A DNA stretch of 64,000 bases from positions 930,001-994,000 of the forward strand of contig NC_072896.1 in assembly GCF_027943255.1 (NCBI RefSeq). Direction: 5' to 3'. Shown here piece after piece: positions 23,701 through 36,479 of the stretch. How positions within the stretch are numbered: the stretch's first letter is position 1; each line of letters starts with the position of its first letter. The notes beneath the pieces were generated by a model. The model had not been told where the DNA came from, made no database searches, and worked only from the letters and a program-made list of their open reading frames with translations. This stretch comes from Anastrepha obliqua (taxonomy: Eukaryota > Arthropoda > Insecta > Diptera > Tephritidae). Both the position numbers and the translations under genes were made by a program.

Positions 23701-23944
23701 GTTAATTAGGTTAGTGTAAATGGCTGCCCCCGCGAAGGCCTATTTGGGCGAAGAATCAAAACTCGCCCTTTGTGATGCCTTACAGAGTAAAAACACAGGG
23801 AAAAGAATCAAGCAGAGGAAAAAAGGAAGAAGGGGCTTTGGATTGCAGGATGACGACGAATGGTGGCTAAGTGCAGTTGTACGAGTATTAACTGCTTTAC
23901 GCTACTGATGAAATTTACCAGGTGTGATATTCTGTAGGAGTGGC

Positions 23945-24225
23945 AAAAAAATCAGAGCTTAGATGCCTGTCCGCTAGGCTTCTGCAGGAAAAACTTGAAG
24001 TCACTGCATAGATACCTAACTGACAGTGCCCAGTAAGGACGCTTAACAGTTCCCGCTATGCCACTGTGACCGGGAATCCATATGCGCCTAATATCTAAGT
24101 ATTCAGATGCTGTCGAGAGAGAACCAAGACATTCTCTGACTAATTTCGAACGCACAAACAACGAGCTCAAGGCCCTCATTTCCGTCTGTTTGTCGGAGTA
24201 GATATTTACCTCCCTTGCAGTAATT
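23945..24225 (-). mobile_element. LINE RNase H-domain fragment, second copy
   Basis: Minus strand reads VNIYSDKQTEMRALSS, then VRSKLVRECLGSLSTASEYLDI, then WIPGHSGIAG. This is the central RNase H strand with Asp and the PGHSG loop of an insect LINE. Right after PGHSGIAG a frameshift disrupts the NxxADELA segment. It is a short relic of a family related to the fragment at 20,187-20,720 but not the same one. Confidence 0.82.
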
Positions 24226-25912
24226 ACAGTGAATCACCATCCAGAAACGCAAATTGATTACAGTTCCATTAAATGAAGACTTATTTTGAACTGCGAGTTT
24301 TCAGTGAATGCTTGGCCAGCAATAGTTGAACTTTTAGTGAAAGACTTGGCACCACAAAATGTCAAACTGCTCCAACATATAGTCGCTCAAGTACAGTTAA
24401 AGGTGCAACAGTAGCTCATACTCCGCTGTACATTTTAATGCAGGAATTAGGGTGCCAACTGTAAGAAGAGAAACTCACCGCTGGTATTTTATGAAAATGT
24501 TGTTGCAATTTAACAGCTTTGGTAACTTGTGTTAAAATTGGACAATTTTACGAGCCCCTTGGAAGTGGCACAGATAAACGGTAGCACAAAAGATGTACAT
24601 AAAATGGAACTATGACAGTAAAAATAGTGAAATAAATAGGTAAAAAGTGGTAGATAGTGGAAATAAGCTAAAGTGTAAAGCAGTGCAAGTAAGAGACTTT
24701 GCACTTCGTATGTAAAGGCAAGGGATCTCCGTTTAGCTCTGTACCCATGTAAAGCGGGCAGACAAAACTGACATGAATACTTAAGCTGCTATTTTATCTC
24801 TTTATTACTTTGCCATAACTTCGTTTCTTACATAATGTCTCTATTCGGCAACACATTGAGGCTGCTAAGAGATGCAGCAAGAGCTGTCCTCATGGAGCTG
24901 AGCCGTGGCCAGTTAAAAAAATTGGGTTAGTAAAGTTTTTTGTAATGCTTATAGCGCGTGCAAAGTGTTGACGCGCGGCAACGATTTGACATCCACGCCG
25001 TCACTGGACAAGTCCATTACCATTATTTGTATACCTCAGTCTCCATCTGGAGCGAATAAGAAATCAGTATCAGTGGCTTTAATGTGGGGTACTTATATTC
25101 TTCCTTATTTTCAATCAGCATTCGTACAAATATTCAATCATTTTGAGGGCGTTGTATAAAGAAATATGTATAAGTGACAAGCGCTGCTATTTTAAGAAGT
25201 GCAAGGAGAAAATAAGTCAGAACGTAATGTTGCTGTCCTGGTCTAGAGTCGACTGTGAGATGGATAAAAAAACTAAATAGTCAGGCGACAGGCAACCAAG
25301 CGGACAACCGAGCGTAACAAGACGAACTCAAACATAGTCACTATGCAAACAAGAATAATAAATACGATGTTTTGATACTTTTTGTCACAACTATTTTTCA
25401 GACCCGCTGATGGAGATATAATTGTATAAAAAGTATTGCAAAAAGTAATGTATCAGTCGAGGTTTGACAAGATTACTTGTGATTTTGGGTTAGAAAAACA
25501 ACAAAAAATATTCAGTTCATAAAGTGGAATACCATCGCATGTTGACCGTTGTTGTTGTTGACCGTACTTTCACATAAAAGAATTCAGGCATGTACTTTGC
25601 TGGAAAAAAGGCGTGAGACATCAGCAAAAAATAAAAAAAAAATGTCAAAAATGAACAGCATTTTATAGACGCATGAAACTTACTTTTGGTTATACTAAAA
25701 TGCAATGAACTGTAGAGCTGCATACCCAGACAATTATTAAAAATTCTGGTTGAAAAATAGTAGTGTTTGTAATTTTACCACTGGATGTGAATATTGGATA
25801 CTTCTGGATGCTTAACTATATTATTAATATATTTAGATATACCAGTTTCCAAAATAGTTTGCAGAAAACAGTTTCCGTATATTTATATGTTAATGGCGTT
25901 TTGGCCCATTTA
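24226..25912. other. Non-coding stretch, no gene seen
   Basis: AT-rich; no recognisable coding block or transposon end. Confidence 0.4.
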
Positions 25913-26158
25913 TTCGGTGTTTGGTCAAGCTCCTCCTTTTTTGTGGTGTGCGTCTTGATATTTTTCCATGGAGGGACGTATAGTTTTATGACACTTGCGA
26001 ATGGCAAATGGTGTTTTATGAATAGCTTTTCCATGGAAAAAATACACTCGAAAGTTTGCGATTGCCTGCCGAGGGGCGACCGTTATTATTATCCGAGTTT
26101 CGAACCCGGACCCTACCGATTGGTAGTCACGCGCTCACCCATTTGGCTAACGCAGACG
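25913..26158 (-). repeat. tRNA-derived SINE, copy 2
   Basis: Nearly full-length but diverged. On the plus strand: TCGGTGTTTGGTCAAGCTCC at the 3' side, a body with TTTTATGAATAGCTTTTCCATGG, TTGCCTGCCGAGGGGCGACC, then the internal promoter B-box in reverse (TTTCGAACCCGG) and the head GATTGGTAGTCACGCG. The box B match to GGTTCGAANNC and the flanking variable arm support tRNA origin. Transcription by RNA polymerase III would run on the minus strand. The open frame 25,763-26,218 is an antisense shadow. Confidence 0.88.
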
Positions 26159-26435
26159 TTAGTTAGAATAGTTTCCATAAACATTTTGGGTAGGGAAACT
26201 CTTGGTGAAGAGTCGTAAATTTCAAATTCTTTCTCAATTATCTGTCTGGGCTTGGTTTAAATTCTAGTGATGTTTTCTTATTACTTGACATACGAAAAGA
26301 AAAATGGACGAATAAGCAGAAAGAATTATTTATTAAATCATCTTTGGAACACAATATCTCGAAAACGTCTGAGTTGAGGACATTATGTCATTTAACCACA
26401 TTAAGAAATTATCTAAATAAAAACGTCCGCAAGTA

Positions 26436-26971
26436 TAGGGTTTTCCAATAAGAGGTGTTATTTTGACATTCAAAGAAAAATGCTAGTTTTTAATATAAAT
26501 GATCGGATGTTTATTTCATTATAAAGAGGACGGTATGCCGTTAATAGTGGAAAATAACATCAGGCAAATGACCACCACGACCACGGATATTGTCCTGATC
26601 CTTTTCATGAATTTTTCCATAACAAAATTGCAAACTGGCTGCCCTATTTCCTCGATAGCCTCACGGGTACTATCTTTGAGGTCTTGAATCGACCTTGGGC
26701 TATTGGCGTAAACTTTCTCTTTCACGTGGCCCCAAAGAAAAAATTCACAAGGTGCTAAATCACAAGATCTCGGTGGCCAATTGTGATCACCACTTCGAGA
26801 GATAACACGGTCCGGAAAGTGTTCCCGTAAAATATCAATGATTTCGTTGCTTGTGTGGTACGTAGCGCCGTCTTGTTGAAAATACTATCCAATTCTGGCC
26901 ATTAAAAATCGTTAATCATCTCTCGATAGCGCAATCCATTCACCTATAACACGTGTTATTGGAAAACCCTT
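26436..26971 (-). mobile_element. Internally deleted DD41D-type element with terminal repeats
   Basis: Terminal inverted repeats: GGGTTTTCCAATAA inward from 26,438 and TTATTGGAAAACCC near 26,956-26,969, with TA at 26,434 and 26,972. The minus strand encodes the last third of a transposase: YFQQDGATYHTSNEIID (second catalytic Asp), FPDRVISRSGDHNWPPRSC, then DLAPCEFFLWGHVKEKVYAN, where the third catalytic residue is Glu rather than Asp. Exactly 41 residues separate the Asp from that Glu, the spacing of the DD41D (rosa) group first described from a tephritid. The end RGRGGHLPDVIFHY is reached only after a frameshift near 26,578. The first half of the gene is deleted. A non-autonomous derivative. 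Confidence 0.93.
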
Positions 26972-26973
26972 TA

Positions 26974-29900
26974 TCTGGGACGACTTTCTCGATAACTTTG
27001 TAAACAAAATTTTTTCTTTAAGTTTCGTTTATAATTCAATAATCAACTTATTGAATGTTCATGAATATTAATTTCGAGCATTTTTCAAAGACTCTTACAG
27101 CTGACGTCACTCTTTGGACGGTTGGGTTGGAGTTTGTGGTAATGGCACATCATAATCTCAAATCTTCAAAGTCGCTGAAGAGTTTGCTGACACTATTTCA
27201 CTATGAGCTTTGCAGTTCAGAGGCAAAGTTTCTACACTTACTTGCATTTCACTTTGAGTTCCTTATGAAACTAATAATTTTGCATTGTTTTTAGCATTTC
27301 TATTTCTGCTCACTTGCAGACGCAATACACTATTTGTATTGGTGGGAACGGATATTCCTTCTCGTGTAGCTGTTCTTGCTGAAATTTATCCAGCGATAAA
27401 ATTTCAAAGTGAAGTAATTCAATTCACATAAAAACCCATTCAAGAGGACAAATGATTGTTGCATTCTTGGAGCAGACTTAGTGATGCTAGAGCTTAGAGT
27501 TCTTATAGATAGATGAAGATTGTTAATGCAAGGGTACTTACTGCGGGTATTACATGTTTGTCAGCCTAATTGAAAATTCCATTGCCTTGTTTCAGTGAGT
27601 CTGCTCTACAGTCTTCATACGACTCGCGTATATATTTATACATGCTTCTTTTCTACCAGAGATTACAACTTTGCTTCTTCTAGTTCTGTACTTGACTCAC
27701 CCAAAATTTGACTCATATGGGTTTTGGAAATATTTGTTAATTAGTAAACACTTTTGAGCTGTAACAAAAGCAAAATAATTTATGCTTTTACTGCAAAACT
27801 CACCAGTCTTGTTAATTTTTTTATTTTTATTTTGTTCTGGTGAGAAATCAGTTTTTATTAGTTTTGTTTTATAAATTTAAACGAACGTTTTGCTCCAAAA
27901 AAAACCCTGATATTATTATTCATGATGTCTTATATAAGTGAAAACTTTAATATTTTCCTAAATTCAATTTGTTATTTTTGCCAAATCTCATGCTGAGTTC
28001 AAATATTTGGCCAATAGAAAAATGTTTATTTTTCATATTTTAACGCAATAAATTGCAAACAAATACACACAAATACAAATTCCGAAATTATTATATCGTT
28101 TGTCGAAGTGTAAATGTATAGAATTATATATTTACATATATGCAAACACATTAGAGAAACTACAACTGTTAGTGCCAGAATATCTCTTAGCATGGAACCT
28201 AGAAGTATGAAGCTGAACGTACATATGTTGACGAGAATCTTGACTATTTGCCAAGTTGAGTTATTTACTTACTGGTATGAGGTGATAAAATCTGTTATTA
28301 TTAAACAAATAAATACTCATAGACAAAATAACTATTTCGTGGCAGGTAAGGAGCTTTCTTGCCAGAAATAAGTACAGAATTTCCATATCAAAATATGCCC
28401 ACGTCTAGATACATACATACACATATTTGGCATTTACAGTTCTAGGTTGTAAACATTATTTCAATAATCACCTTTTGCCATAGGATTTATGTACTTTTGC
28501 GCCTCCGAAAATGAATGGGCTTCAAACATTTTGCCATGATTTGACTTTGTTTAATGCTTCGTAGTTTTCGATATTATAATACATATAATTCTCTTTATTT
28601 ACGATAGATACTTTCCCAAAAAAATTCGGGCAAAAAGATAATTAGGTGAAAACAATATTAAAAATTCTTTTTAGAGTTCACTTAAGGATTTATTTCGTGC
28701 CGACACATTTTAATTCATTAAATTTATTATAAGAAATAAATTATTAAACTGAGACTAAGTTAAACTGTACGAAGCGTCGAAAAATCTCTCTCTATTCGCT
28801 CTATTAGATTCAAGAAAAATTCATAAAATATTGAAATCGTATTGAAACAAATTCAAAAAATATTTTTTTCCTTTTAACTCGTGTTTTAACTTCGTATATT
28901 TACTATTAAATATTCCGATCCAAAGAAAAAAAAAATTAATTATGAAACCTCAGCAGTTTCCGTTATAGTCGGTGTGCTTTCGATGTAGAAATATTAAAGA
29001 CATTTTTTGCTAGGCATGTTATGGTCTGAATCTTCTTAAAGGCGATGTTTCAGCATCTTTGCAAATGTCTACTAGTGTTTTCTGCACGTACAAGTTTCCT
29101 AATGAAAATTTGGTTCTCTTTGAACTTTTTGATGTCGTCATTTCATAAATTGTGTATGCTTTGCTGGTAGAACTAATTCCTTTATGATTTCTAGAATTTA
29201 AATTTTGCCAAAAGTCCATCACCTGAAATGTGAATTTGCACTAAAAGAATTTTATTTGGACAATTTAATTTACAAATCCTTTTATTCACATATTTTTAAA
29301 AAATTTCGATGTGATTACTTACTATTTCAAGGAAAAGTTCATACCATGTTTTGCTTTAATTACTTTCATCAATTTCGAAGACAATTTTCAATTATAATTT
29401 TGCGATTGAAGAAGTCTTCGATTTTAATGATAAAAAAGCTTGATCAGCTCATTTTTACAAACGTCTCTGCCAGTTTCGCATCATCAAACATTTTTAAAAT
29501 CCAACAACTTTCTTCGCTGTGGATCTGGTCATGATCATTTGAGCCAACTCAGCGCTATTTGACTACGATTTCTTCAGCTTTCTTTCCCATATGTGACTCA
29601 TTTCTCATATCCAGCTACCATTCACTTTAAAAACGTGTCAGTTTCGGTATGTTTTAATAAAGAATCGTAGACTCAGCTCCGTCCGAAAGGTTGTTAAAGG
29701 GGCGTAATTCGGTGAGACCCATAGGTCGAGCTTTTGCTTGAGACTAGCCTTATTCAAATGATTTCTTTCACTTCATAGCGGTACTGAAAGCATGTATTCA
29801 TTTTTTCAAATCCATTTGGGACACTGAAATACACATTCAGGTTAGGTTGAATAGGTTGACTTGTAGTCACGCATAGACCGGTTTGCTCCAAATTAGTTAG

Positions 29901-30459
29901 TTATTCGAAAAAAAAAATTGTCAATCATTTTTGTTAACCACAGTGTTACTTTTAGGTCATCATCACTCATAAGTGAACAAAACAACGGAAAAAGGCTTAA
30001 AATGTTCATTTGATCCAGTGCTTTGTATGTAACTTGAACTTTATTAAAATTATCTTACTTCCATTTGTATGCATTCTCACTAATATTACGCTAACAAGCT
30101 CCGTTAATCAAGAACTTTGCGTTGAGGAGTTTGCAAATTTTGCAAATAAATAACAGCCGTGTTTTTTACGCGCATATGCATCTAGGCACATCGACAATTG
30201 TCTATAACTTTGCGAATCTATGCGAGTAAACGCTGTCCCCAGGGCTAAGTGGGTTAGCCTGCTTGCGGTATGATAGGGGTGGTTTCTAGGGGTTAGGGCT
30301 GTGTGTGACTCGGTACCCAAAGGATAGATAATGTAGGGGTGTGGTGAGTCAGCACACTTATGGTGTGAGACAAAATTTTAAGAAAAATATGACTCAATTC
30401 AAGAAAATTAGTAATCGACTATATCATGTCTATGTTATCTCAATCGATTTTCAGGTGTA
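26974..30459. other. Non-coding stretch, no gene seen
   Basis: About 3.5 kb of AT-rich DNA without a recognisable coding block, terminal repeat or long simple repeat. It is one of the emptiest parts of the window. The small frames present are on both strands and lack motifs. Confidence 0.45.
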
Positions 30460-30790
30460 GGAAAATTTAGAAACATGAAAATTTCAAAATGCGATATCTC
30501 AGCGAAAAAAATGATGTTTGAGCAAACTCAACGCCATTTGAAAAAAGAAGGATTGTATTTAAAGATGCCATTCTTTAATTTTGGTGAAAGAAAACATCTG
30601 CAAGGCTACATAACCTCAAATATGGGCAAAAACGGTGTTTTTTGCACTTTTAGGTTAGGATATCTCAAAGTCCTGACGTGATAGAGCAATTTAAACCCCG
30701 GGTTTGGATTCTACGCAAAAAATTACTTCGGAAATGACACTACACTTTTATAGAAAATTTCGAACCCATTTTTTTGCAGACCTGTGGTAT
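30460..30790 (+). repeat. Unclassified dispersed repeat, copy 2
   Basis: Aligns in reverse orientation with 8,590-8,945 from ACATGAAAATTTCAAAATGC through TTTGCACTTTTAGGTTAGG to TGATAGAGCAATTTAAA and GGTTTGGATTCTACGC. Divergence is modest. This copy lacks the second palindromic arm seen in copy 1. It has no coding potential of its own. Confidence 0.75.
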
Positions 30791-30900
30791 AAAAGAAAAA
30801 TAAGTGCTTATTATAACGAAACAAAAGAATTGGCACAATTCATTAAAATACAAGAAAATAATAACAAAATAGTAAAATATAAACATGTTAATATTTTGTA

Positions 30901-31850
30901 GCCAAGCTCTTTTGCTGGATGACTGATTTCAACAGTCTTGACATCGATGAAACCAATTTTTGGGTGGTTTCTGCCCAGATATTCTTCCATTCCTCTACCA
31001 GTGCCACCTTCAACTCTGCTATTGTTGATAAAACGCGCTTCCTAACGCGTATATCTAACTCTTCCCATTAATGTTCAATTGGGTTTCGCTCATGCGACTG
31101 AAACGGATGCGGTAATGCATGTTTGATGTGGAGCGCGAGCCCCATACATCACGAGTAATATATTTCGGGTCATTATCGTGTTGAAATACGAATGAGTCTG
31201 GCAATTTCAGCGTTTCGGCACTTTTTTTGACGTTTCCCTCATCAATAAATTCCAGATTACCTACGCCTGCAGCGGACATACAGCCGCATAAAATGACTTC
31301 TCCACAACCATGTTTTACAGCCGCAGCAAGGTTCTGTTTTTGCAGTCCCGTGTTAGGCTTTTTCCGACCATCAAAATGAAAGATGTTGAATTTGTTTCCA
31401 TCCGAGAAGAGTACATTGTCTCAAAGGGTACTTGGCTTTTTAGATACTCCTTAGCATAGGCTAAACGCTTCTTTTGATTCACTTTTGAAATGAGAGGTTT
31501 GCATCTAACTCCGCGAAAATTGTAGTGCTCCTCATGCAATGCTCTCCAAACCGTTATTGGATGAATATCCTTTCCCATCTCTTCCTTAACTCACGCTGTG
31601 ATTTGCATGAAATATATTCTTGGTTTTTTTTTTTACTTTCCTAACTATTTTGCCTATTAGGCCTGCCGGTACGTTTCACGCTTTGCAAAGATGAAGCGCT
31701 CTTGAAACGTTGAACAATTTTCCATATGGAGTAGCGCCTTCTGTCCATCATTTCACCAATCACGGCGTATGATTTACCCTGATGTGCAAATATAATATTA
31801 TTTTGCGGTGGACAAACAAAAAACAGCACCAAAAACAGCAACAGCAAAAG
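30901..31850 (-). mobile_element. Dead Tc1-family transposon (DD34E type)
   Basis: Minus strand, in order: HQGKSYAVIGEMM and IVQRFKSASSLQSVKRTGRP (paired-like DNA-binding domain and GRPR-type hook); HPITVWRALHEEHYNF and PLISKVNQKKRLAYAKEYL; FSDGNKFNIFHFDGRKKPN in another frame (first Asp); GCMSAAGVGNLEFIDEG; LPDSFVFQHDNDPKY (second Asp); then ERNPIEHW-like residues that cover the final NPIEHLW block. Several frameshifts and stops separate the blocks, and about 60 residues are missing after MSAAGVG. Both ends are unclear, with no terminal repeats recognised. Family assignment is firm; the copy is inactive. Confidence 0.92.
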
Positions 31851-34800
31851 AATAAAAGGAAGCCTTCAAATAGGCACTAACACAATAATTTCTTTGAAAA
31901 CAAAAACAGAGACCCCTTGATGGCGAGAAAGATTATTTATCAATACCTAAATGTATAAACGCATTACACGATTTTCTCATCTTCTTGCGTCACACACACA
32001 CATTAAAGGATATAGAGTGTGAACCGATACGTCACTGCATGAGGCAGTGAATTCGTTGGCATTGATAACCTAGGCAAATGTACATATATATGTTCGCACA
32101 TATAGAGGTGCCTGCTCTGCGTACGTGCAACAGACAAAGAGCGGTGATGTACATGAATACATTTCTAACCTCACTCCATTGCATTGCCTTGATGTATCCC
32201 TAGTGTGAACCTATCTGCATATCCATTTATGCAAAATCGCGTATGCGACAAGTGTGTGCTCATATCATCACCAAATGTAGATTTTCGAGAGGTAAGCGAG
32301 AGGGAGAAAACAAAAGAATACAAAAAATTATGCTCGTTTGTGGGAATAAACATTAGAAAGGCATCGAAAACACTTGCGTCTGCACACGAATTGCCAAACA
32401 TACATCTTCTTTCCCCACACACTCACACACACACCACTACATCCATTTACTCCGAGTCACTAAGCCCCCATCTCACATTCATTGCTTATCCCTTGAGCCG
32501 AATTTGCCTGTGCGCTTGGATTTGTTTTCCATCAGCGGATCATTCACTCGATGCCTCCTCAATACCGCAGTATCTTGTGGAGCTATCTTTGCTACAACAG
32601 GCTGGCTTTATTTTTGCAGTTGGGAATATCGCCTTGTTTCGTTTTGATATTCGATGCTAAATAAAGCTCCGCAAATATTCGCGAAATACCCTTTCGATGC
32701 GCGCAAACAGCTTAGAGTGATGACTGTAAGATAACCGAGTGTGTTTTGTACGTATGCGAGTATCCCCATTCAAAACACATAAGTACACAACTAGTTAAGG
32801 CAACCAGGACGCATTTCGCAAACAGTCCACATTTTGTTTGTGTTTTTGTGTGCGCCAATGTTAAACGAGTAATGGAAAACTAAATCGAAGACTTGGGCAA
32901 AAAAAAACAAAAAGAGAAATTATGAGCATCTATACACTTTCGTACACATACGCCAACATACACATACACACATACATGTTTTTATAAACTATTTTACACA
33001 TATTCGCATTCGCTGGTTGCTATGCAAGTAAATTTTAGGTTTTAGTCTGCGTTGGTGCAACCAGCATATCCTGTTGATGCTTTAAAATGCAGGCAGGAAG
33101 TGAAATTTAATGGAAGCGGATATTAATATGGAAAGGTTTTTGTTTTCAAAAACCGAATTGAAAAATGGCGAAAAGGAAAATCTAATATTAATGTTGAATT
33201 TGCGTTTTCTTCCGGATAAATTGAACTGTGCTTTCCACACAGATATAGCATGAAAAAAGTAACAGAATTTCATAATTTTAAAGATGCGATCAAAATATAT
33301 CACCACTGCTGTGGAGATGGTTCTGGGAAAGCAAAGTCTAGTCAAAGTCACTGTCAAGACACCGCAAGTCGCACAGCCATGCCAGAAGATATTGACAGCT
33401 TTTTCATCTCCACACTCATCATTAAATAGTTAATAGTTCCAAACCGAAAACAGTTAAGCAAAAGGAGTAAGAGGTTGGTGTTCGATTATTAAACTTCGAC
33501 ATTTCGAAACTCTACCGACCACCAATTTCCCCTTTAGTCAAACTTGGATCTTATTCAATGATTTCTATTATGGTTACACACTCTTAGGCGTCCATTAAGT
33601 GGTTATCTTCAACCTTTGTTCCACCACGTCAACGCACCAAAACCAATCGATGGATAATTGGAAATGAATGAACAGAGTCTCTTAACATTTTCATATTTAT
33701 TTATGAGTTATTGAGATGTTGGTGATAAACCCTAAAAAACAAAGGATACCATCATTTTAATTGTAAAAAAAAACACTGACACGTCAACTTTAAATAGCCT
33801 GCAGGCATAGAATGAAGTGACAGATCGAAATTTAATGGTTTGTGTCTTCAAAGTGTGGCCCCAAAAATGAAAATTAATACGTTTGAGCTTTACTTCGTCA
33901 ATTTGTTCAGTAGGATTGGGAATTAATATGCGAACATACGTTTTAAAAAAGAGATAGGTGGTGCATTAACACATGCATTAGAACGAATATTTTATAATAT
34001 AATAGTTATTAGACGATGAGAGGGAGGAAAGGATAATAAACAGTAAACTTAAACCAACCAACTAACTTTAAAATGAACCCTGCACCAACCAAAGCAAAGA
34101 GAGGTATAGCGTAGGTTAAATTGCTATAAATTAAATGGTGTATAAATAATTAATAAATGAATTAAAAAATAATTAATAAATAATTCAGAAGGCGTAGTCA
34201 ACAACGACCGTTAACCGGCTCTCCCTGAATTTGATTTGCCAACATAAAAGTACATCTCCTGCTATGTCTATGTTATTGTTATGTTATGTTATGTGTTAAC
34301 CAGAGAATGTTAATGCAATAATACAGCGGTTTGCTTACTACAGTAAAAACTGAGATTGTGTTGATGGTATAGGAAAAATTCAACACAGCCATTGCTTATG
34401 TTACTTCGTTGCTGCCTGAACCACGGTCAAGCGTACGATACGTGTGAAATAAGCGGGTAGAATTCTGCTTCCGAATACTCTATGGCGTGGCTGCCGAAGT
34501 TACTATAAACATTTTTGTTCGGATGGCCAAACCTTGTAATCTATACCTTTTCGCTTTCAATATTTTTTAGCGAACCAACTTCGATCAGTAGGATATTATG
34601 GCAATTCATTTTCTTTACAGCCTTACCGGACACACAATGTTTTCTCTTCATTCTGTTTAACAAATATTTTCAAAAATATAATATTGAACATAAGATTATT
34701 CCAAAGCTATCATTTTTTCGTGCATCTTATTCAATAGACTTCGTTTCTCTTTTTCTTTTACAGTTTGACAGGCAGGAACCACAACCTGATATTTATTCCA

Positions 34801-35690
34801 ATTGTGCGAGGAAAATATTACCAACCAAATGATTTGCTGCACCAAAAATGCAATGAAGAATACGAAAATTCAACAAAGTATTACAAAGAGAATTAATCGA
34901 GAAGAAAAAATCCGATTTCCAATGCAAGAAACAAGCAGGAAACGTAAAATCGAGATTAACACTTAAAAGCAAATTCAAGAATTGAAGAGCATGAAAAATA
35001 AAAAAATGATATTAGCAAAAATGTAGTTCGGGGAGCCAGCAAATACACCTTAGTAGGAGCAAATTTGTCGGCCTTTGTGCAATAAAAGGAATACTGAGCT
35101 GGTATAAATGAAGTGCAGTCAAGTGAATACTTTTGCAGCACAAATAGTTCGAGGGGGGAAATATAGCAGCAGAAACATTTGCTGTTCTCTTCTAAAGAAA
35201 ATAAAATCGAATGGCACATAAAAGATACTCCGCATAAAAGATTGAAATGTGAATGAGGTAATGCATCGGTAGGCAGCAGCAAGTGCAAGAACAACAAGTG
35301 GTACAAACTGGCAAGGTTGCAAGTGCGGTTCCAAAGGATTGAGCGGTGCAAATCGAGTTTCAAAAGAACTGTGACAGCACGTCACATCTCCGTTGTAATG
35401 GAAAAAGTTTTAAAGCATTTTTCTACGTTTTTAATCTTTCTTTATCTAAGTTTTCATGTTTAAAAATGGAAAATACGTACTTACCCGCACATTTTGTGTG
35501 AAAGTAAGTGCAAATTGAAATATGTAATAGAAAGCAAAAGGTATATGAAATTGACAGCTAGAGGATTATTGCTTGTGGTCGCTAAGCGTATAATTGTGTC
35601 ATCATTCCAGATATGACATGGACTAAATATATGAGCAGTGATGCTCTTTCTTGAATGTGTGAGTGGATTGTGAAAAAAAAACTTACAACT
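31851..35690. other. Non-coding stretch with simple repeats
   Basis: No gene recognised. CA-rich tracts lie at 31,990-32,003 and 32,415-32,436, and CATACA/CACATA runs at 32,945-32,980. An AATTAATAAA-rich tract is at 34,135-34,185 and a TTATG repeat at 34,270-34,293. The 151-codon plus-strand frame at 32,205-32,660 spans the CA tract and has no motif, so it is not called. Confidence 0.45.
34135..34293. repeat. AT-rich and TTATG simple repeats
   Basis: ATTAATAAATGAATTAAAAA followed by AATTAATAAATAATTC at 34,148-34,188, then GTTATGTTATGTTATG at 34,275-34,292. Confidence 0.7.
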
Positions 35691-35697
35691 TTTAGCA

Positions 35698-35821
35698 ATG
35701 GCAACGCAAAAACTATGCACTCCATACAACATCGGAGTCCAGTTAGCGAGGAGATGTAGAACAACGCAATCAACTTGTCGCAGAATTTTGGTGCTCGTTG
35801 GAATATTTTTCTTTATACCAG
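35698..35821 (+). CDS. Candidate first coding exon with signal peptide, A
   Basis: ATG at 35,698 (context GCAATGG) opens a frame of 41 codons plus one base that ends at CCAG|GTAAGG, a good splice donor, at 35,821/35,822. The peptide starts MATQKLCTPYN, is then basic (RRCRTTQSTCRR) and ends in a hydrophobic run ILVLVGIFFFIPG, like the core of a signal peptide cut by an intron. A possible acceptor (CTTACAACTTTTAG) lies just upstream, so the exon may begin at 35,696. The intron would be phase 1, typical where a signal-peptide exon joins an extracellular domain. I do not recognise the protein. It could be chance: a 41-codon frame with a donor is not rare in 64 kb. Confidence 0.3.
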
Positions 35822-36269
35822 GTAAGGTAAATGGTTTTATTTCATATTAGTTTTACTTGTATTTATACCTGTATGTATTGCACATATGTGTAGGAGAATG
35901 CGGACTTATTTGCGACACCTCTGAACTTTTGCGTATAACTTGCGCTGTGGGTTGAGTTGAATGTTGGAAATATCTTTTACAATTAAATGTTTTTTTTTTG
36001 TGGTGAGTGATATTGGGGCTATAGTGTGGGTATAACAATGTTGGAATGCCCTTTTTAAACTCTGCACAATAGCACTGTCTAGTCACTTTCTGTTCATCAG
36101 GACATAAAATTGTGAATATTATTTTCAGTCGCGACCTTAACATCCTGGCGGAGGCCATTCTAAAATATCCGAGTCTCATGTACACTGACTATGCGAATCA
36201 TCTAGTTTTACAAAAGTAAAATTTTATATGTAATACGAGTCATGAATGTCCACAACACCACTAAAATGT

Positions 36270-36475
36270 AATCTTCGAAAAACGCGGGTAAAACACAAGC
36301 GCGCCAGTCGTTTTTTTCTTGTGCCAACCGGCGCCAAGTGAAGCCAAATCCTTCTCCACATGATCTATCCAATGCAAAGGAGGCTTTCCTCTTCCTTCGC
36401 TAGTACCAGTGTTTGTATCCATTCGAACGACACGGCCTAGACAGCGGAGCCACTGGATCTTTATTCGCCCTTCTC
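36270..36475 (-). mobile_element. RTE-like LINE 3' fragment
   Basis: Minus strand reads IKIQWLRCLGRVVRMDTNTG, then GRGKPPLHWIDHVEKDLASLG, then DWRA-like residues in the next frame. This is the extreme C-terminus of the RTE-like reverse transcriptase whose IKIQRLRWLGHV segment also ends the insertion at 10,816-11,361. There is a frameshift near the GRG block. No tail or target duplication is evident, so it is an old fragment. Confidence 0.8.
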
Positions 36476-36479
36476 ATAG

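Noticed and set aside
25763..26218. 151-codon plus-strand ORF
   Set aside because: It runs antisense through a SINE copy and has no motif.
32205..32660. 151-codon plus-strand ORF
   Set aside because: It spans a CACACA microsatellite that encodes HTHTHTT, has no recognisable domain, and no splice or promoter support.
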